From Euryodendron excelsum (Eukaryota > Streptophyta > Magnoliopsida > Ericales > Pentaphylacaceae): a stretch of DNA of 64,000 nt. Below are positions 25,268-36,947 of this stretch, one piece after another. The position numbers and the translations under genes were made by a program. Numbering within the stretch: the stretch's first letter is position 1; each line of letters opens with the position of its first letter. Below the pieces are notes generated by a model. It searched no databases. It had not been told where the DNA came from and saw only the letters and a list, made by a program, of their open reading frames with translations. The stretch is from positions 15,566,501-15,630,500 of the forward strand of contig CM065397.1 in NCBI GenBank assembly GCA_033060915.1. The letters are read 5' to 3'.

Positions 25268-26932
25268 TGGTTTACATTCAAAGGTGCTCTATTATCTGCA
25301 AGTGCACGGTTGATGGTTGTAGTTTTATTCGGAAAGTTCAGAGTGGAATTTTCTCAAGGACCAAGCCCAATATAGGCTATTGACACTAAACTCACACTAA
25401 ACTAACTCAAAATTGAATTGCAATTAAAGAGGAATTGAATCTAAAATTAAAAGAGAAAATAAAAGAGACCGAAAATCTTTTGGGTTTTGATGAGTGTTTT
25501 GATTTACTAAATTATTATAATGAAAATAAAAGTAATTAACAACTAAGAAATTAAATTAAATCAAATTAAAACTAGGTTTAAAGCAATTAAAAGGGAATTA
25601 GGCTCAACTGATCCAATCACCCAATTCATCCAAGACTTTCAATGGGATCTATAATTCAAATCAAACACAACAATCGAGAGTGTTTGCTTCGGATGATTTA
25701 ATTTTGAAAACTAATAATTTTCAAGTAATTGAAATTAGATTCATGGTCAATGGGGGAATCAAAGGTTAATACCATCGATTTAACTAAGATCAATACCAAA
25801 TTGAGAGTTTGTGCATTGAATTAGCCAAACATAGTCAATAATCTAGGTGTTCTAAGGCATCTTGTAATCAATTGAAGTGAATGAATTTCTAGCAATTGTG
25901 GAGTAATTATTTAGTGAAGAGCCATAAATTAATACTATTGATTTGGCTGATTAAAATCCCCAAACTTAGTTAATAGTCAAAGTATTCTAAGATATCCACA
26001 TGCAATTACAAAAAATTAGAAATCTAGAAAAATAAAGCAATAAATTCATGAGATACCTCTATTGAAACTTTTGGATTCCTTGAGCGACTTTCACATTTGA
26101 ACCTAATTTATGAAACTAGCAACTTGAATCCATTAGAAAAGCATGTAAAAATGTGAAGAGAAAGCATGAAAATTTTTTACTTGAACAATAAAAGTGTTTG
26201 GTTACAAGGAAAATAAAGAAAATACAAGAAAGTGAAGGAAAATATAATACAGTGAAGGAAAATTATAAGTTCTAACTCTATATTACTCCTACAAAGCTAA
26301 ATCTAAGCTAAAAATGAAGAAAAAAAAATGTGAAAACCAACCTCTTTGGAGCTTCTCCCACCACCCCCTAGCTAAAACTAACCCTAACTACACAAAAAAA
26401 TCTTAAAAAAAACCTACAACCCAGCTTCGGATGCAAAAATGCAATTTGAAAGTTGAAGAAGCGTTCGAACGGTCATTGTTCACCATTAGAATGCACTATT
26501 TACCATCCAGATGGTCACTGTTTATCGTCTAAACGCACCATCTGGACGGTTACTATTTACTATTTAGGCTTGCAAATTTTCAGCTTGATTTTGACCACCT
26601 TAGAGCTCGATTCACTCAATGTATATTAGAGGAAAAATTGTAGCTCTTGAAGTTTTCTTTCCAATGATGCAAAAATTAGCTCAATCGAACATTGAAGTAA
26701 AAAGTTATGGCTAAAATACTGAGACAGCTGAGACTTCTCATCACCAGTTTATTCGTTTTGAACCCGCTTTGATCATGCTTCCTTCTTTTTGCCTTTATTA
26801 GCTTCTTTAACCTACAAAATACACAAAAATAGAATCAAACACATATCTAACTAAAATAAGAAAATTAACAATAATCTAAGTCTAACAAGGTGCAAATTAG
26901 AGGCCTATAATTACACTTTTATGGCGTAATCA
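25268..26932 (-). repeat. 5' LTR of the nested element (1665 bp)
   Basis: Minus-strand start TGATTACGCC at 26932, end GTAAACCA at 25268. It contains a cluster of CG-rich inverted words at about 26460-26560 (CGTTCGAACGGT, CCATCTGGACGG). Immediately to the right lies the host element's protease. Confidence 0.82.
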
Positions 26933-27205
26933 CTTACCTAATCCGAGTTGTTGGTAAACCGAATAACGGAGTAGGTTGACACTTGCTCCTAGGTTTAGAA
27001 GGGCTCGATCTATCTTGTGTCCTTCTATGGTGCATGAAATAGTAGAACAACTAGGGTTCTTATACTTCAATGGGGTTTTACATTGCAAAATCGCACTTTG
27101 ACTCTCATTCATGAAGACAGTTTTCTTGACATGCAACCTCCTTTTCACTGTACACAAGTCTTTAAAAAACTTAGTATAGGAGGGAATCTGCTTGATAGCA
27201 CCCAA
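26933..27205 (-). pseudogene. Aspartic protease remnant of the gypsy element
   Basis: Minus strand: GHKIDRALLNLGASVNLLRY followed by SVYQQLGLG. This is the retropepsin region of Athila/Tat polyproteins, normally ALLDLGASVNLLP. The catalytic Asp reads Asn here, so it is inactive by sequence. Coding stops abruptly at the nested LTR. Confidence 0.85.
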
Positions 27206-28990
27206 GATTGGAATGTTGAGTTTGACTGCTTAAGCACTTCATAAATTTTTGAATTTAGAAGCTCGTGTTTAGGCTTGGTCAACCTATAAAGAAATGGTGC
27301 ATATTTCTCAACATTATTATCCTTTCCTCCAGATGTTTTGGTTGGCTCTAAGATTGACTCAACTTCCTTTTTCTCTTTCACACTTCTATTTCTCTCTCTC
27401 TCTCTTGCTCTCTCTCAACTCCCTTCCTTTCATCTTTACTCTTAAAAGCTTCTTTCACAGATGGAATAGTTTTATTGATGATCTTATCGATCCTTAAGAT
27501 TGTGATGGATTGTACTTGTTTATGATTAGATTAAGGATTAGTCATCACTTCAGTCATGTTCACTTGCTTATTGGGATTTGGATTTGGGTGGGGTTGAGGT
27601 GGAAATCTCCCCGATACTTGGTGGGTCAAAACTTGTGTCAAAGTAGATGTTTGCTTTGATATGTCTTCTAGTAGTCTAGTGTGTTGGTTTAACACATTTT
27701 CCTCACCCCTCTCACATCATTGGTTAATTGGTACACATTGTCTTCAACGGTTTCTTATGAGGAAGTTGATATGGAATGGGTTGGGGTTGGAAAGGATGAA
27801 CAGGTTGTTGTTGAAAAGATTGAGGGTTTTGAGACCCTCCTTAGAATGCTTAAGGGTTCAAAGGCCCTTCATTTCTCCACCCATTCGGGGTTATATGCAT
27901 TCGAGAAAGGGTTTTCCCCAACTTGTTGGTTATTATACGTACCCCGATATTGGCCAATCACATTGGCTTGACCATGCAAAGCCTCTGGTATAATTAGATA
28001 TACAGTAGTGTCATGAACCAATGCACCACCCATTAAACAACTCTCTTCTCTAGGAGACTTACTATTCGTAACATTAACTTTTTTAGACTCCACAGCCTCC
28101 AATTTTTGAGTAAGTGCAGCAACTCTAGCATTCAAATCATCTATTTCATTGAGTTGAAAAGTTACCCTAGGCTTTGACTTAGGATTTTGGGTCTAGTTGT
28201 GGCTCAATCTCTAACAAGGTTTGCTAAGTAATCAAAGTAGTTATATGCCTCAGCGGATTCTTTATCATACTAGTCCCTACACACAAAGACACAACGAAGT
28301 ACTTACGTTGTGGGGTCAATGATGAATAGAAAGTATTTATAACATGTCAATTTGTGAATCCGTGATTTGGACAAGCATTCAACAAGTCTTTGAACCTTTC
28401 CCAATATTGGAAGAACGATTCACTTATTATAGGAGCAAACTGAGATTTGTTGACGAATCACCTCTATTTTGTGCTCAGGGAAGAACTTTTTCAAGAACTC
28501 CATCTGAAGATCTTGCCATGAATTAATAGACCTAGACCTTAATGAATTAAATCATGTCTTGGCCTTGCCTTTGAGAGAAAATGGGAATAGTTTCAGAAGT
28601 ATTATTTCCCTTGGATAAGAATTATCGAAGAACATGGAGCACATGTCCTCAAAATTTTTGATATGTTGATATAATTTTTTAAAATCCAAACCATGGAATG
28701 GATTTATTAGCTAGATCATTCCCGACTCTAAAGTCATCGTTGCGTGATGCGTGGAAAGAACAATGTAAGAAGTAGGAGCTTGCTTAGTAGGATTCAGATA
28801 ATCCCTAAAAGATCTATGGGGAGGAACACCATATACACTCCCACCTTTAAATCCCTTATTTGGATTTAGCGGGTTAAGATTCACAGGTGGTCAAGCATCA
28901 AATTCTTCCACCATTAGGATAGGACTAGGACCTTATTTAACTAATTGAATGTTTGGAATAAAAATCCTAAACGGGGAAAGAGTACGGTAG
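27206..28990 (-). pseudogene. gag remnant of the gypsy element
   Basis: Minus-strand text spread over several frames: LKLFPFSLKGKAKT, RSRSINSWQDLQMEFLKKFF, YWERFKDLLNACPNHGF, then MNARVAALTQKLEAVESKK and QANVIGQYRGTYNNQ. These are gag words of Athila/Tat elements in the expected order. Stops and frameshifts interrupt it. The capsid-like region is about 28130-28700; the part next to protease (27205-27870) is the least readable. Confidence 0.85.
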
Positions 28991-29720
28991 GTGAGAGAAA
29001 GATCATCAGATGAGCCAATTAACCACAAACGATTATGTGCATCCCTAATAAAGTGTGATATATAAGTATACGTACCCTATACAGAATGACATACACTAAC
29101 TCTTCCCGAAACAACAACCCAACAAAACACTAAAAAGAAAAGAAAAACAAAGGAGCACAACAGTATACTAAAATAACTGCACACAAAAACAACAAAAGAA
29201 ATAAAAGTTTATCCGTTAGTAGAACGTTAGTAAAGAGTTAGAGAGTTAGTAAATAGTTAGATGGTCACCACATCGAGGGCACTGACCTAAGCAGGTAGTG
29301 AATTAACCTAAGAAGTAAACTACAAAATAAAATAAAATAAAAAACTAAAAGTAAAGTGCAGAAAGTAGAATGTTAGAATGGTAACTAAAGTAGGTTATCT
29401 ACTAAATAAAGGAAAATGTTAGATAGTTAGATGAAAAATAAAAACAAAAAGTATGGTAATCAACTTGAAGGGCTTTGTCCAACAATAGGTGAGTATGCCA
29501 ACCAAAGAGGTCAGTCACAAAAATAAAAAATAAAAAAAATAAAAACAATTAAATATACAAGTTAGCAATGGAACGAATTAATAAGTTAGTATAAACCACT
29601 GATCAGTTGGTATACATTGTCCAATTCCTTCGTAATGATAGGAAAGCAATTAATTGTCCTCAAGCCCATAGCAAATGTATTATTATTAGTTTTTTATTTT
29701 CACATATCTTAATTTAACAG
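28991..29720. other. 5' leader of the gypsy element
   Basis: Non-coding A-rich stretch between PBS and gag, with several short repeated words (TTAGTAAA, GAGTTAG). No gene. Confidence 0.6.
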
Positions 29721-29738
29721 TTCTCCTGCAACGCGCTA
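29721..29738 (-). other. Primer binding site of the gypsy element (degenerate tRNA-Asp type)
   Basis: The minus strand reads TAGCGCGTTGCAGGAGAA just inside the 5' LTR, against the tRNA-Asp complement TGGCGCCGTTGCCGGGGA: a degenerate match that fits the lineage. Confidence 0.7.
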
Positions 29739-29743
29739 AAAAC

Positions 29744-31644
29744 TGCTTGTCTTTCCTAACCATGGTACTAAAAATTGCTTATCTATGCCCAGATTGTGGG
29801 AATTAAAACACCCAAGTGCAAGTGCGTCGAACTAGTAGTTAAAATAACCCGATAACAACGAGGTCGATCAACAGGGAATAAAGTTTTAAATTATGTAAAA
29901 TGTCATACTTGTGGATGGTAGGTACTAGAATTCACCCTAGGAAATATGTTAGATATCAACTAAGTTATGCTAGACACATAAGCATCACAGACGGCTTAAG
30001 TTGGAACCTAAACTAGTCGATTTGAATTTTATCTCTTACTGACAAGAGTTAGATAAAAGTTACAGAAATAGTATCCAAAAGAAAAGTATGTTGTTTTTTT
30101 GAGAGATTTGATGGTTGTTAAACTAGACTGCAAAAAGAAACAGACTAAAAACAGTCTTGGATTTAATTGATCCAATCACGTGACTTTCTTGGAGATGATC
30201 AGTACAAGTTTACCATCTGTCAATCGTTTGGCCCCTTTGAGCCTGATAAACTAATAGATGAGAATATTCAATGATAACCAAATACTAGAGTATTATTCCA
30301 TTAAAATCATGAAATCCTCACCATCGACCCAAAAATACTTGACAATGTTTTGTTAGGGCATAAGTGTAACAAGTATAATTAAAAGCCCATGTTTTCAAAT
30401 GTTCTAGCTAGATACTTATTAAATTATTATCAAAAACTCTTACCATCGATTTGCATATACCGACTACATTGTCAAGACGAAAAGTATTACAAACATAATT
30501 AAAAGTCTAAGTTTTCAAAAGGATCTAGATTTTAATTACAAAAAATATAAAAACAATTCATTTCAGATTAAGATTAAGAGCCTTAAGTCTCTACCAGATG
30601 TTTGAATATAAAAATATACTATACAAAGGACTCGTATACATTATACAAGCCTCTGAAAAGTGATAAGTAAATCAACATTTACTTTACTTTACACTACTCT
30701 TATATTAATTATAATATTTCTAAACTTAAACTTGTTTACAAAACACAAAGCCATTACATGTATAAAATATACGTGCCTGTGCCCGTGTATGCAATATACT
30801 GAACGTGTGTAAAAAACTTCTAAGTTTTCGAGTAAATCTGGAATGAAAAGACAAACCTTAATTGATAATCCCAATACTGTCATGCGATATTCACAATTGG
30901 TTCAAAAAATAAAACTAGTTATTCATGATAATAAAAAGACATAATTTAAAATAAAATGACTTCATAAATAAAATAATTTATTATAGCAGAATAACAGTAA
31001 ATAAAATACTAAAATAGAAAATTAACTGACTGAAAAGTACTAAAAAATTAACTGAAATTTAGACAAAAAAATAAATAACTGAATGTGGAGCTTCCTAACT
31101 TTAAACTTCCTTTCCGCTTGACTCCCTTTCTGCGTTTCTTCTGAAGCTCTCTCTATTTTTCCTTATCCAGACTCTTCAATTTATAAGTACTGTAAGTGAT
31201 TTTCATCATTGGTTTCTTTTCTTTTTTTTTTTGTTCATTCAATTCAGTAATTCAATGCACTTGGTTGACAATGGCTAACTTTGGCCATCCATTTTTGTTT
31301 CTTTGCTTTTCACTCATTATTCTACCTTTGGCCATTGCTTTTGTTTCTTTGCTCCACTTGCACACCTGTACACACACACACACATAATATATATATATAT
31401 ATATATATATAATATACACACATATATAATATAAATAATATCACTCACACATATATATATTCTCAATATTAATTATGACCCGTATGCATGCCTGCTATAT
31501 TTTGTTTGATTTTAACTGTGAATTTATAGAAGCCACAGAAACATTAAAAAAATATCAAAATTATATTAAAATAATAAATAATATATAAATAATTTTTACT
31601 AATAGCTTATAATTAGGGATTGTAATTGTACATTTTAAAGTACA
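29744..31644 (-). repeat. 5' LTR of the large gypsy element (1901 bp)
   Basis: Minus-strand start TGTACTTTAAAATGTACA, end AAAGACAAGCA. Pairs with 13163-14915. It contains two tandem units of about 120 bp (about 30298-30420 and 30421-30540), each with a CACCATCGA or TACCATCGA word and ATAATTAAAAG; the 3' LTR has lost most of one. A (CA)n/(TA)n microsatellite lies at 31370-31420. Confidence 0.88.
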
Positions 31645-31654
31645 ATAAAAAAAA

Positions 31655-33027
31655 CTCTAAATGGTATAAAAAATAGTTGTAGATGAATTATATTATTGTT
31701 GGCCGAAGTTTTGAGTTTATGTAGTCTAGTGTCTGAGTTTTATCTTTGTTGGAAGGAACACCAAATGAGTCCATTCTCTTCAGACGAAGAGTACTAGTTT
31801 TTAAAAGAATATCTTCCTGGTGATTTTGTCAACTGTAAAAGTTGCACTACCTGCGAACTGCATGGTCGATTTAAGATAATTTGAGGCCTAGTAAAAATAA
31901 CTTTACTGAGGCCTTTTAAATTTTTACAATTTTTTTTGGTTAAATCATTTTTTTCATTTTTGTTTTGTTTTTAAACTAATTAGTGTGTTGATTTTGGGCT
32001 TTTTTTTTCGATTCAGACTATGTTCTTTTTCTTTTTTAAAAAAATGTAGCAATTAGACTTAACCATAACATGTGAGATTTTCAAAATTTTGGGAGCTTTA
32101 AAAACTTTTTGTACAAATTTTTTTGGGAGTTAAACCATTGTTTTTTTTTCCCTTTTTTTTTTTAAAGTTAACTACTGTATGTAGTTGATTTTCAATCTTT
32201 TTTTCTATATAGGGCTTTTCTCATCTAGACTGAAGGTTCTTTTTCTTTGGTTTTTTTTTTTAAATGGTAGAACAGGGCCTTAGTTATAACATAGGTGGCA
32301 AGAAACTTATTTGGAATTGTATGGGTACGAATCTCATTTTGAAATTTTTGAAAAACTTTCCGGGAATGCTTGAGAAATATTTTAAAAACTCATGAGAAAC
32401 GTTTAGGATATTTTTGAGATACTTAACGGAAACCTTAGGGAAGCGTTATGAAAACTCTTAAGAAAGTTTCCGGAAACTATTTGGAAAGGAAATATGAATT
32501 TTTTCCCCCCTTAAGTTCTAAATAACTATCTATTGAATTATTCATGTATATTTTCACTAAGTTTTTTTAAAGGTTTCCTTTTGAGTTTTGTAAATGTTTC
32601 TTACTTAAACCCCTATTAAGTTTTTCAATTGGTTTTTAATCATTTTCCCGCATTCCATTTTTCCTTATTTTGGGCCATATTTTTTGCTTTCGATTCTCCT
32701 AATGTTTCTTTTTTTCACTTCCTATTTTGGCAACTATGAATTATAGGATGCAAAAGTTTTAAAAAAAAATTTGGGTTATTTATTTGTACAATTCATTTAT
32801 TAGTTTAAACAAGTGTTTTTGTTCAAAAGTTTACTAGTGTAGTTAATTTTGGGGCTTCTTTTTCTTGAGTACATTTTAGTCGAGAGTTTCTTTTTTTATT
32901 TTTCTTTTTTAAGGTTGAGAATATAAAGGACCTTAATTGTAGGATGTAAAATTTTAAAAAATATGAGGCCTTAAAACATTGGGGGCTTAAGGTGAGCGTC
33001 CTACTAGCCTAGGGGTTGAGCCGTCAC
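31655..33027. mobile_element. Duplicated block copy 2 (right half) with a hAT-like non-autonomous element
   Basis: 31655-31960 continues the duplicated block begun at 13014. From about 31861 (CATGGTCGATTTAAG...GAGGCCTAG) to about 33027 (CTAGCCTAGGGGTTGAGCCG) the ends are roughly inverted and carry the GAGGCCTT / GGGGCTTAAGG words common at ends of plant hAT-like elements. No transposase is seen. A fold-back element (32292-32736) sits inside. Confidence 0.5.
32292..32736. mobile_element. Fold-back element, second copy
   Basis: Same organisation and word order as 4945-5430: CATAGGTGGCAAGAAAC at left, TTGGCAACTATG at right, and the shared core TTAAGTTCTAAATAACTATC / TTAAGTTCTAACTAAGTATC with TATTCATGTA. 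More diverged than expected for recent mobility. Confidence 0.6.
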
Positions 33028-33457
33028 AAAGAAATTAACACCTAAAAATATATTTCATTAGTTTTCACACTAGCCAGTCTACTCATTAAGTAACCATACC
33101 TTTGCAATTTCAGTATTGCAGAGAAAAGAGTTCCATTTTTTTTTTTTTTCTCAATATTCCTTTGGGCCTAATGGTGTCTACTGCAGGAGGTAACAATGCA
33201 TAAAATCTAGAGAGGATAACAAACACAAGAGAAGATGAAGACCTTTAATGGCTAGAGGAACATTGCCTTCTTCATGACTATAAATCTCTAAACGTATACT
33301 AGGCTATGTAAATACCTTTGATAAGTCTGTTCTGCTTACGTTATTTATGATTGCTAAGCTGCTGGAATGTGTTTTTTCAGGCTTGGAGCTTGTGGAAAGA
33401 AGGGAAATGCATTAAATTTGTTAGAATAACTTGATTTCTTGTTAGAATAAAGTATAA

Positions 33458-33504
<47 letters not shown>

Positions 33505-35640
33505 ACGAACTCTATCAGTATTATTTAAATAAATGTAATTAGGATAATATTAATAATGATTAGAGATGCTTAGAAAAATAAAAAAATATCAATTGTTTGA
33601 AATAGGGCTTTTGCTTTGAAGGAGTTATGGTTTTTCTTGAATTGAACCAATAAGAAGGCTTTGCTCCCCTCGAAGTGGCCTATTCTATTTTTTCTTTAGT
33701 TTGATTATGTCCAGTTAAAAAAGTTCATAAGAGAGTGTCAGAGAGAGAAGGCGAACTCCTAGTGAGAGAATGGAGTCCTTGTATCATAATCCATTGTTAA
33801 TTGTTTCTTAACTACAGAAAAGAGAAAGCTAATAGTATAAGAAAACTAACTAATATTATATTCTCGTCATTACGGGTTTGAAGACGGACAGATGTATCCA
33901 ATCTTATTGTGAACAGTGAAATTGTATCATGTTTCCAACTTGTTATATCCAGGTCCTACTTTAGTATTGCATTTATTCCCATATCCGTTGTGTCCTGATA
34001 ATTATGTTGTGCCTAGCCTTAAAATACCAACTTGTGAATGATTATAGGCCACAGCAATAAGTGTTGAGACCAATAACATTGATTTGTCACAGGTGCATAA
34101 AAGCACCCCCTCAAGAAATATGGGTTCTATATGGTTTGGGCATTGGTTAACTATCCTTGGGGCATAGTTAGATTTTGAACAATCAAAATCCCAAGGGCCA
34201 TGTAGAAGTTCAACATTGGGTGGGCTGAAACCAGCCCAACTCTCTCTCTCTCTCTCTGAATCTAGGTTTTGATCAATATATATATATTAGGATGGTTTCA
34301 ACTGGATATTTTTGATAGAATTAATTAGTCAAATGTTGAGTATAACCAATTGATAAATGCCTTATCCGTGGAACTTGTGGCCGGTACACTAAGGAACTTC
34401 AAATTTGGCATAGCTGAATTTTGTGGAGCCGATGACAAACAAGTAAAATTAGGTTAACCATGCAAGCCAATCAACCCTAAACCACCAAGTTAGTTGCACT
34501 TTTTGTTGTATTATTAAACTATATATTTTCTAATATTTCACCTCAATACAAACACATAGGTAAATATACACATCGTCTTGAACATCCAAAATTAAAGCTA
34601 GTGCTTAATTAAGATGTGTTGGAAAAGAAGCAGAATATCCTGCTTACCTTTGTATCATAATGCATTTAGGAAACAAAATTTAGTACATATTTTGATAATC
34701 TTCTAGCAAGGATCGATGAGATAACAAAGAGGGGAACGAGTCAAGAAGATATTGTTAAAGGACAAGACAAAATGTTAACTTTGCTATAAATTATATTTCA
34801 ACCAAATGGAGGATACCTAGACTAAGGCTTTTTTCATTTATTGAGCTAGTTAAGACTATATTTGTCAATACCGTACCAATGAGCATACCATTTTTAATAT
34901 TGGTACAACACGTATTGGTACCAGTATATTATCATGTGTTATTTTGAATTTATTAATATTAATATTTATACTTAGAGGAATGCTATAGATAAATCAATTC
35001 TCAATCTATTTTCTCATTCATAAGACACAATGCAGTGAGACTCATATTAAAAAATGCATGTAGATCACATTTACCTGTGTCTTGTGACAAAAATAGATTG
35101 AGAAATTAATTTATGTATAACATTTTCCTTAAAAAAATATATGTTTACTTAAAAATTTTGATGTACATAGTAAAAGATCCCTCATATCAAAGTATGATTC
35201 AATACTAAATTATATTAGCACAATATAATTATATTCTAGTACCTTTTGGTGTCAGCCAGTATTGTTTGATATTAGCTAGTAGAGGTCTATAATTTGATTG
35301 GCACAAAAATCATCCTTCTTGATATCGTTTTTTATTCAGCACGGTGCGTACCGTTCAGTATGATACAATATAGCATAGAATTGACAATTATGGTTTTCAA
35401 TTTTCACATGCCCTTTGGTGGATTTTTTGCTTTCGTTGTAAGGAGTGGAGCTTTGAGCTGCCAAAGTTTATTTATTTATTTTAAGTGTTTAAGATGGGAA
35501 GCTGTGTAAAATCAAAATGCCAGAGTCCGTTTGGGAAGAGTCAAAACTCGTCTCAGAGGCAACAACTTACCTGATTTTAAATCTTTAAAAGCACATGATG
35601 CTCACTTTTATTTGAGAAAAATGCCCAAAACGGGAATAAA
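33028..35640. other. Intergenic, no gene seen
   Basis: No supported coding region. It contains an (AG)n tract (33463-33502), a (CT)n tract near 34240, and at about 34870-35370 words such as ATACCGTACCAATGAG and GTGCGTACCGTTCAGTATG that resemble a common plant TIR-type repeat. Confidence 0.6.
33463..33502. repeat. (AG)n microsatellite
   Basis: About 20 AG units in intergenic DNA. Confidence 0.92.
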
Positions 35641-35648
35641 AGGAAATG

Positions 35649-36016
35649 ATAATTACACTTTACTTCCTTATTAAAAGTCAAATGACTCTTTGTACTTAAA
35701 AAATGAACACATAGCCTTTTTATTGTTTAGATTTATTTGTAGAATGGATTGAACTGTGACAGATTTTGTAAAATAACAAAAATGTTTCTATGAAGATCAT
35801 CTCTTTATTTTAACAAAAAACGACAAAATCGTCTTTTTGATGTTCCATAGTGAGAGATAAAATAACAAAAATATATTTTTGACAAAATTATTGTTAATTT
35901 TAATGATTTTCATCCATTTTATAGTTAGCACAAATCATGGGAGTTATGTGTTCACTTTAAAATTATATGAGGTCAATAATTTTTTCCTAAACCACAAGAG
36001 ATAAAGTATAATTACC
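35649..36016. mobile_element. MITE-like element with about 18 bp TIRs
   Basis: Left end TAATTACACTTTACTTC, right end (inverted) TAATTATACTTTATCTC. About 370 bp, AT-rich, no ORF. The TIR sequence resembles a common plant MITE type. Confidence 0.6.
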
Positions 36017-36057
36017 CATAAAATAAAATTACAAGGGTAAAGTATAATTATATATAA

Positions 36058-36947
36058 GGCATATTTGATTTTAGGGACAGACAAGGAGTACTAGGACTAA
36101 GAGTCCAAGGATTGTCAATCTTAGGACTCTAAATCTCAAGCTATCCCCAAGTCCCATGTTTGTTTAAACATGGGATAAAAGTAGGGATTAGTCTTGTTCT
36201 ATGGTTGTTTATTTTGGGACTAGAATAAAAGGGCAAAATGATCATATTACCCCTTATTATATAACAAAATACTAATAAAACTCTCAATTAATAATATTAA
36301 AATATATTATATATAATAGTAATATAATATAATATTATATGTATATATATTAAATCTATTAAAATATTATATGATAATACATAGTATTGCATATAATTGT
36401 AGTATATCATATTACATAATATCACCATATTTTTATTTATTATATTGTAATATAATATATACCGTAGTATATTACACAAATTTGTACATGTAGAACAATA
36501 TTATAATATAATATTTTATATTTTTACTTGTCAAAAGTGTATATAACAATAATGTTATATAATATTTTTAGTATATTATAATGTAATATTTTTTAAAGTA
36601 ATATGTATATATACTAATATTATAATGTTATATAATATTTTATAAATGTAGTATTACAATGTTTTAATGTATTATAATAGAATATAATTTGTAGTAATAT
36701 ATAATATTATATAATATTAGTATATTTTAATATATAATAATACAATATAATATATAAAATATATAATATATATTGATTAAGAGTAAGTAAGTCATTTCAT
36801 CCCTTACTTCCTAGGACTACGGAATTCACCTCCGAAATTAGCTTAAAACTAATATTATGTACATCCGACGACCCATTTAAAAATCAAACGTAGGAGAAGT
36901 CATAACTCGTTACCCAATCCGACTTTGTGTTGTTAATCAAACGTACA
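36058..36947. mobile_element. Possible MITE with an extremely AT-rich core
   Basis: Ends are weakly inverted (GCATATTTGATTTTAGGGAC at left; the right end inverted reads GTACGTTTGATT). The inner part at 36240-36780 is almost pure A/T, made of TAATATTATA-like words. No coding potential. Boundaries are tentative. Confidence 0.4.

Larger units (their letters stand above)
20006..26932 (-). mobile_element. Second LTR retrotransposon nested in the first, partly deleted
   Basis: A full LTR at 25268-26932 and a truncated LTR at 20006-20444 are direct repeats (shared words GCTTGATTTTGACCACCTTA-like, AGCTCTTGAAG and TCTAACAAGGTGC). A PBS follows the full LTR and a purine tract precedes the truncated one, so the element runs on the minus strand like its host. 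Internal DNA keeps only a gag-like remnant and no RT, so it is non-autonomous or deleted. The host's protease-RT linker is missing at the left junction, and no matching target duplication is found (CTTAC at right, none at left). This suggests a deletion removed the LTR end together with host-element sequence. Confidence 0.8.
13163..31644 (-). mobile_element. Athila/Tat-type Ty3/gypsy LTR retrotransposon, decayed and nested
   Basis: Direct LTRs at 13163-14915 and 29744-31644 enclose, in minus-strand order, a PBS, gag, protease, RT, RNase H, integrase and a non-coding 3' region ending in a purine tract. Domain order with integrase last marks Ty3/gypsy; gag words such as FLKKFFPEHK and YWERFKDLLNACPNHGF and a tRNA-Asp-like PBS point to the Athila/Tat lineage. 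Frameshifts and stops are everywhere, so it is dead. The protease-RT junction is replaced by a second LTR element (20006-26932). The flanks match an empty site at 9443-9780. Possible 5 bp target copies GGAAA (13158-13162) and ATAAA (31645-31649) agree at only 3 of 5 positions. Confidence 0.9.
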
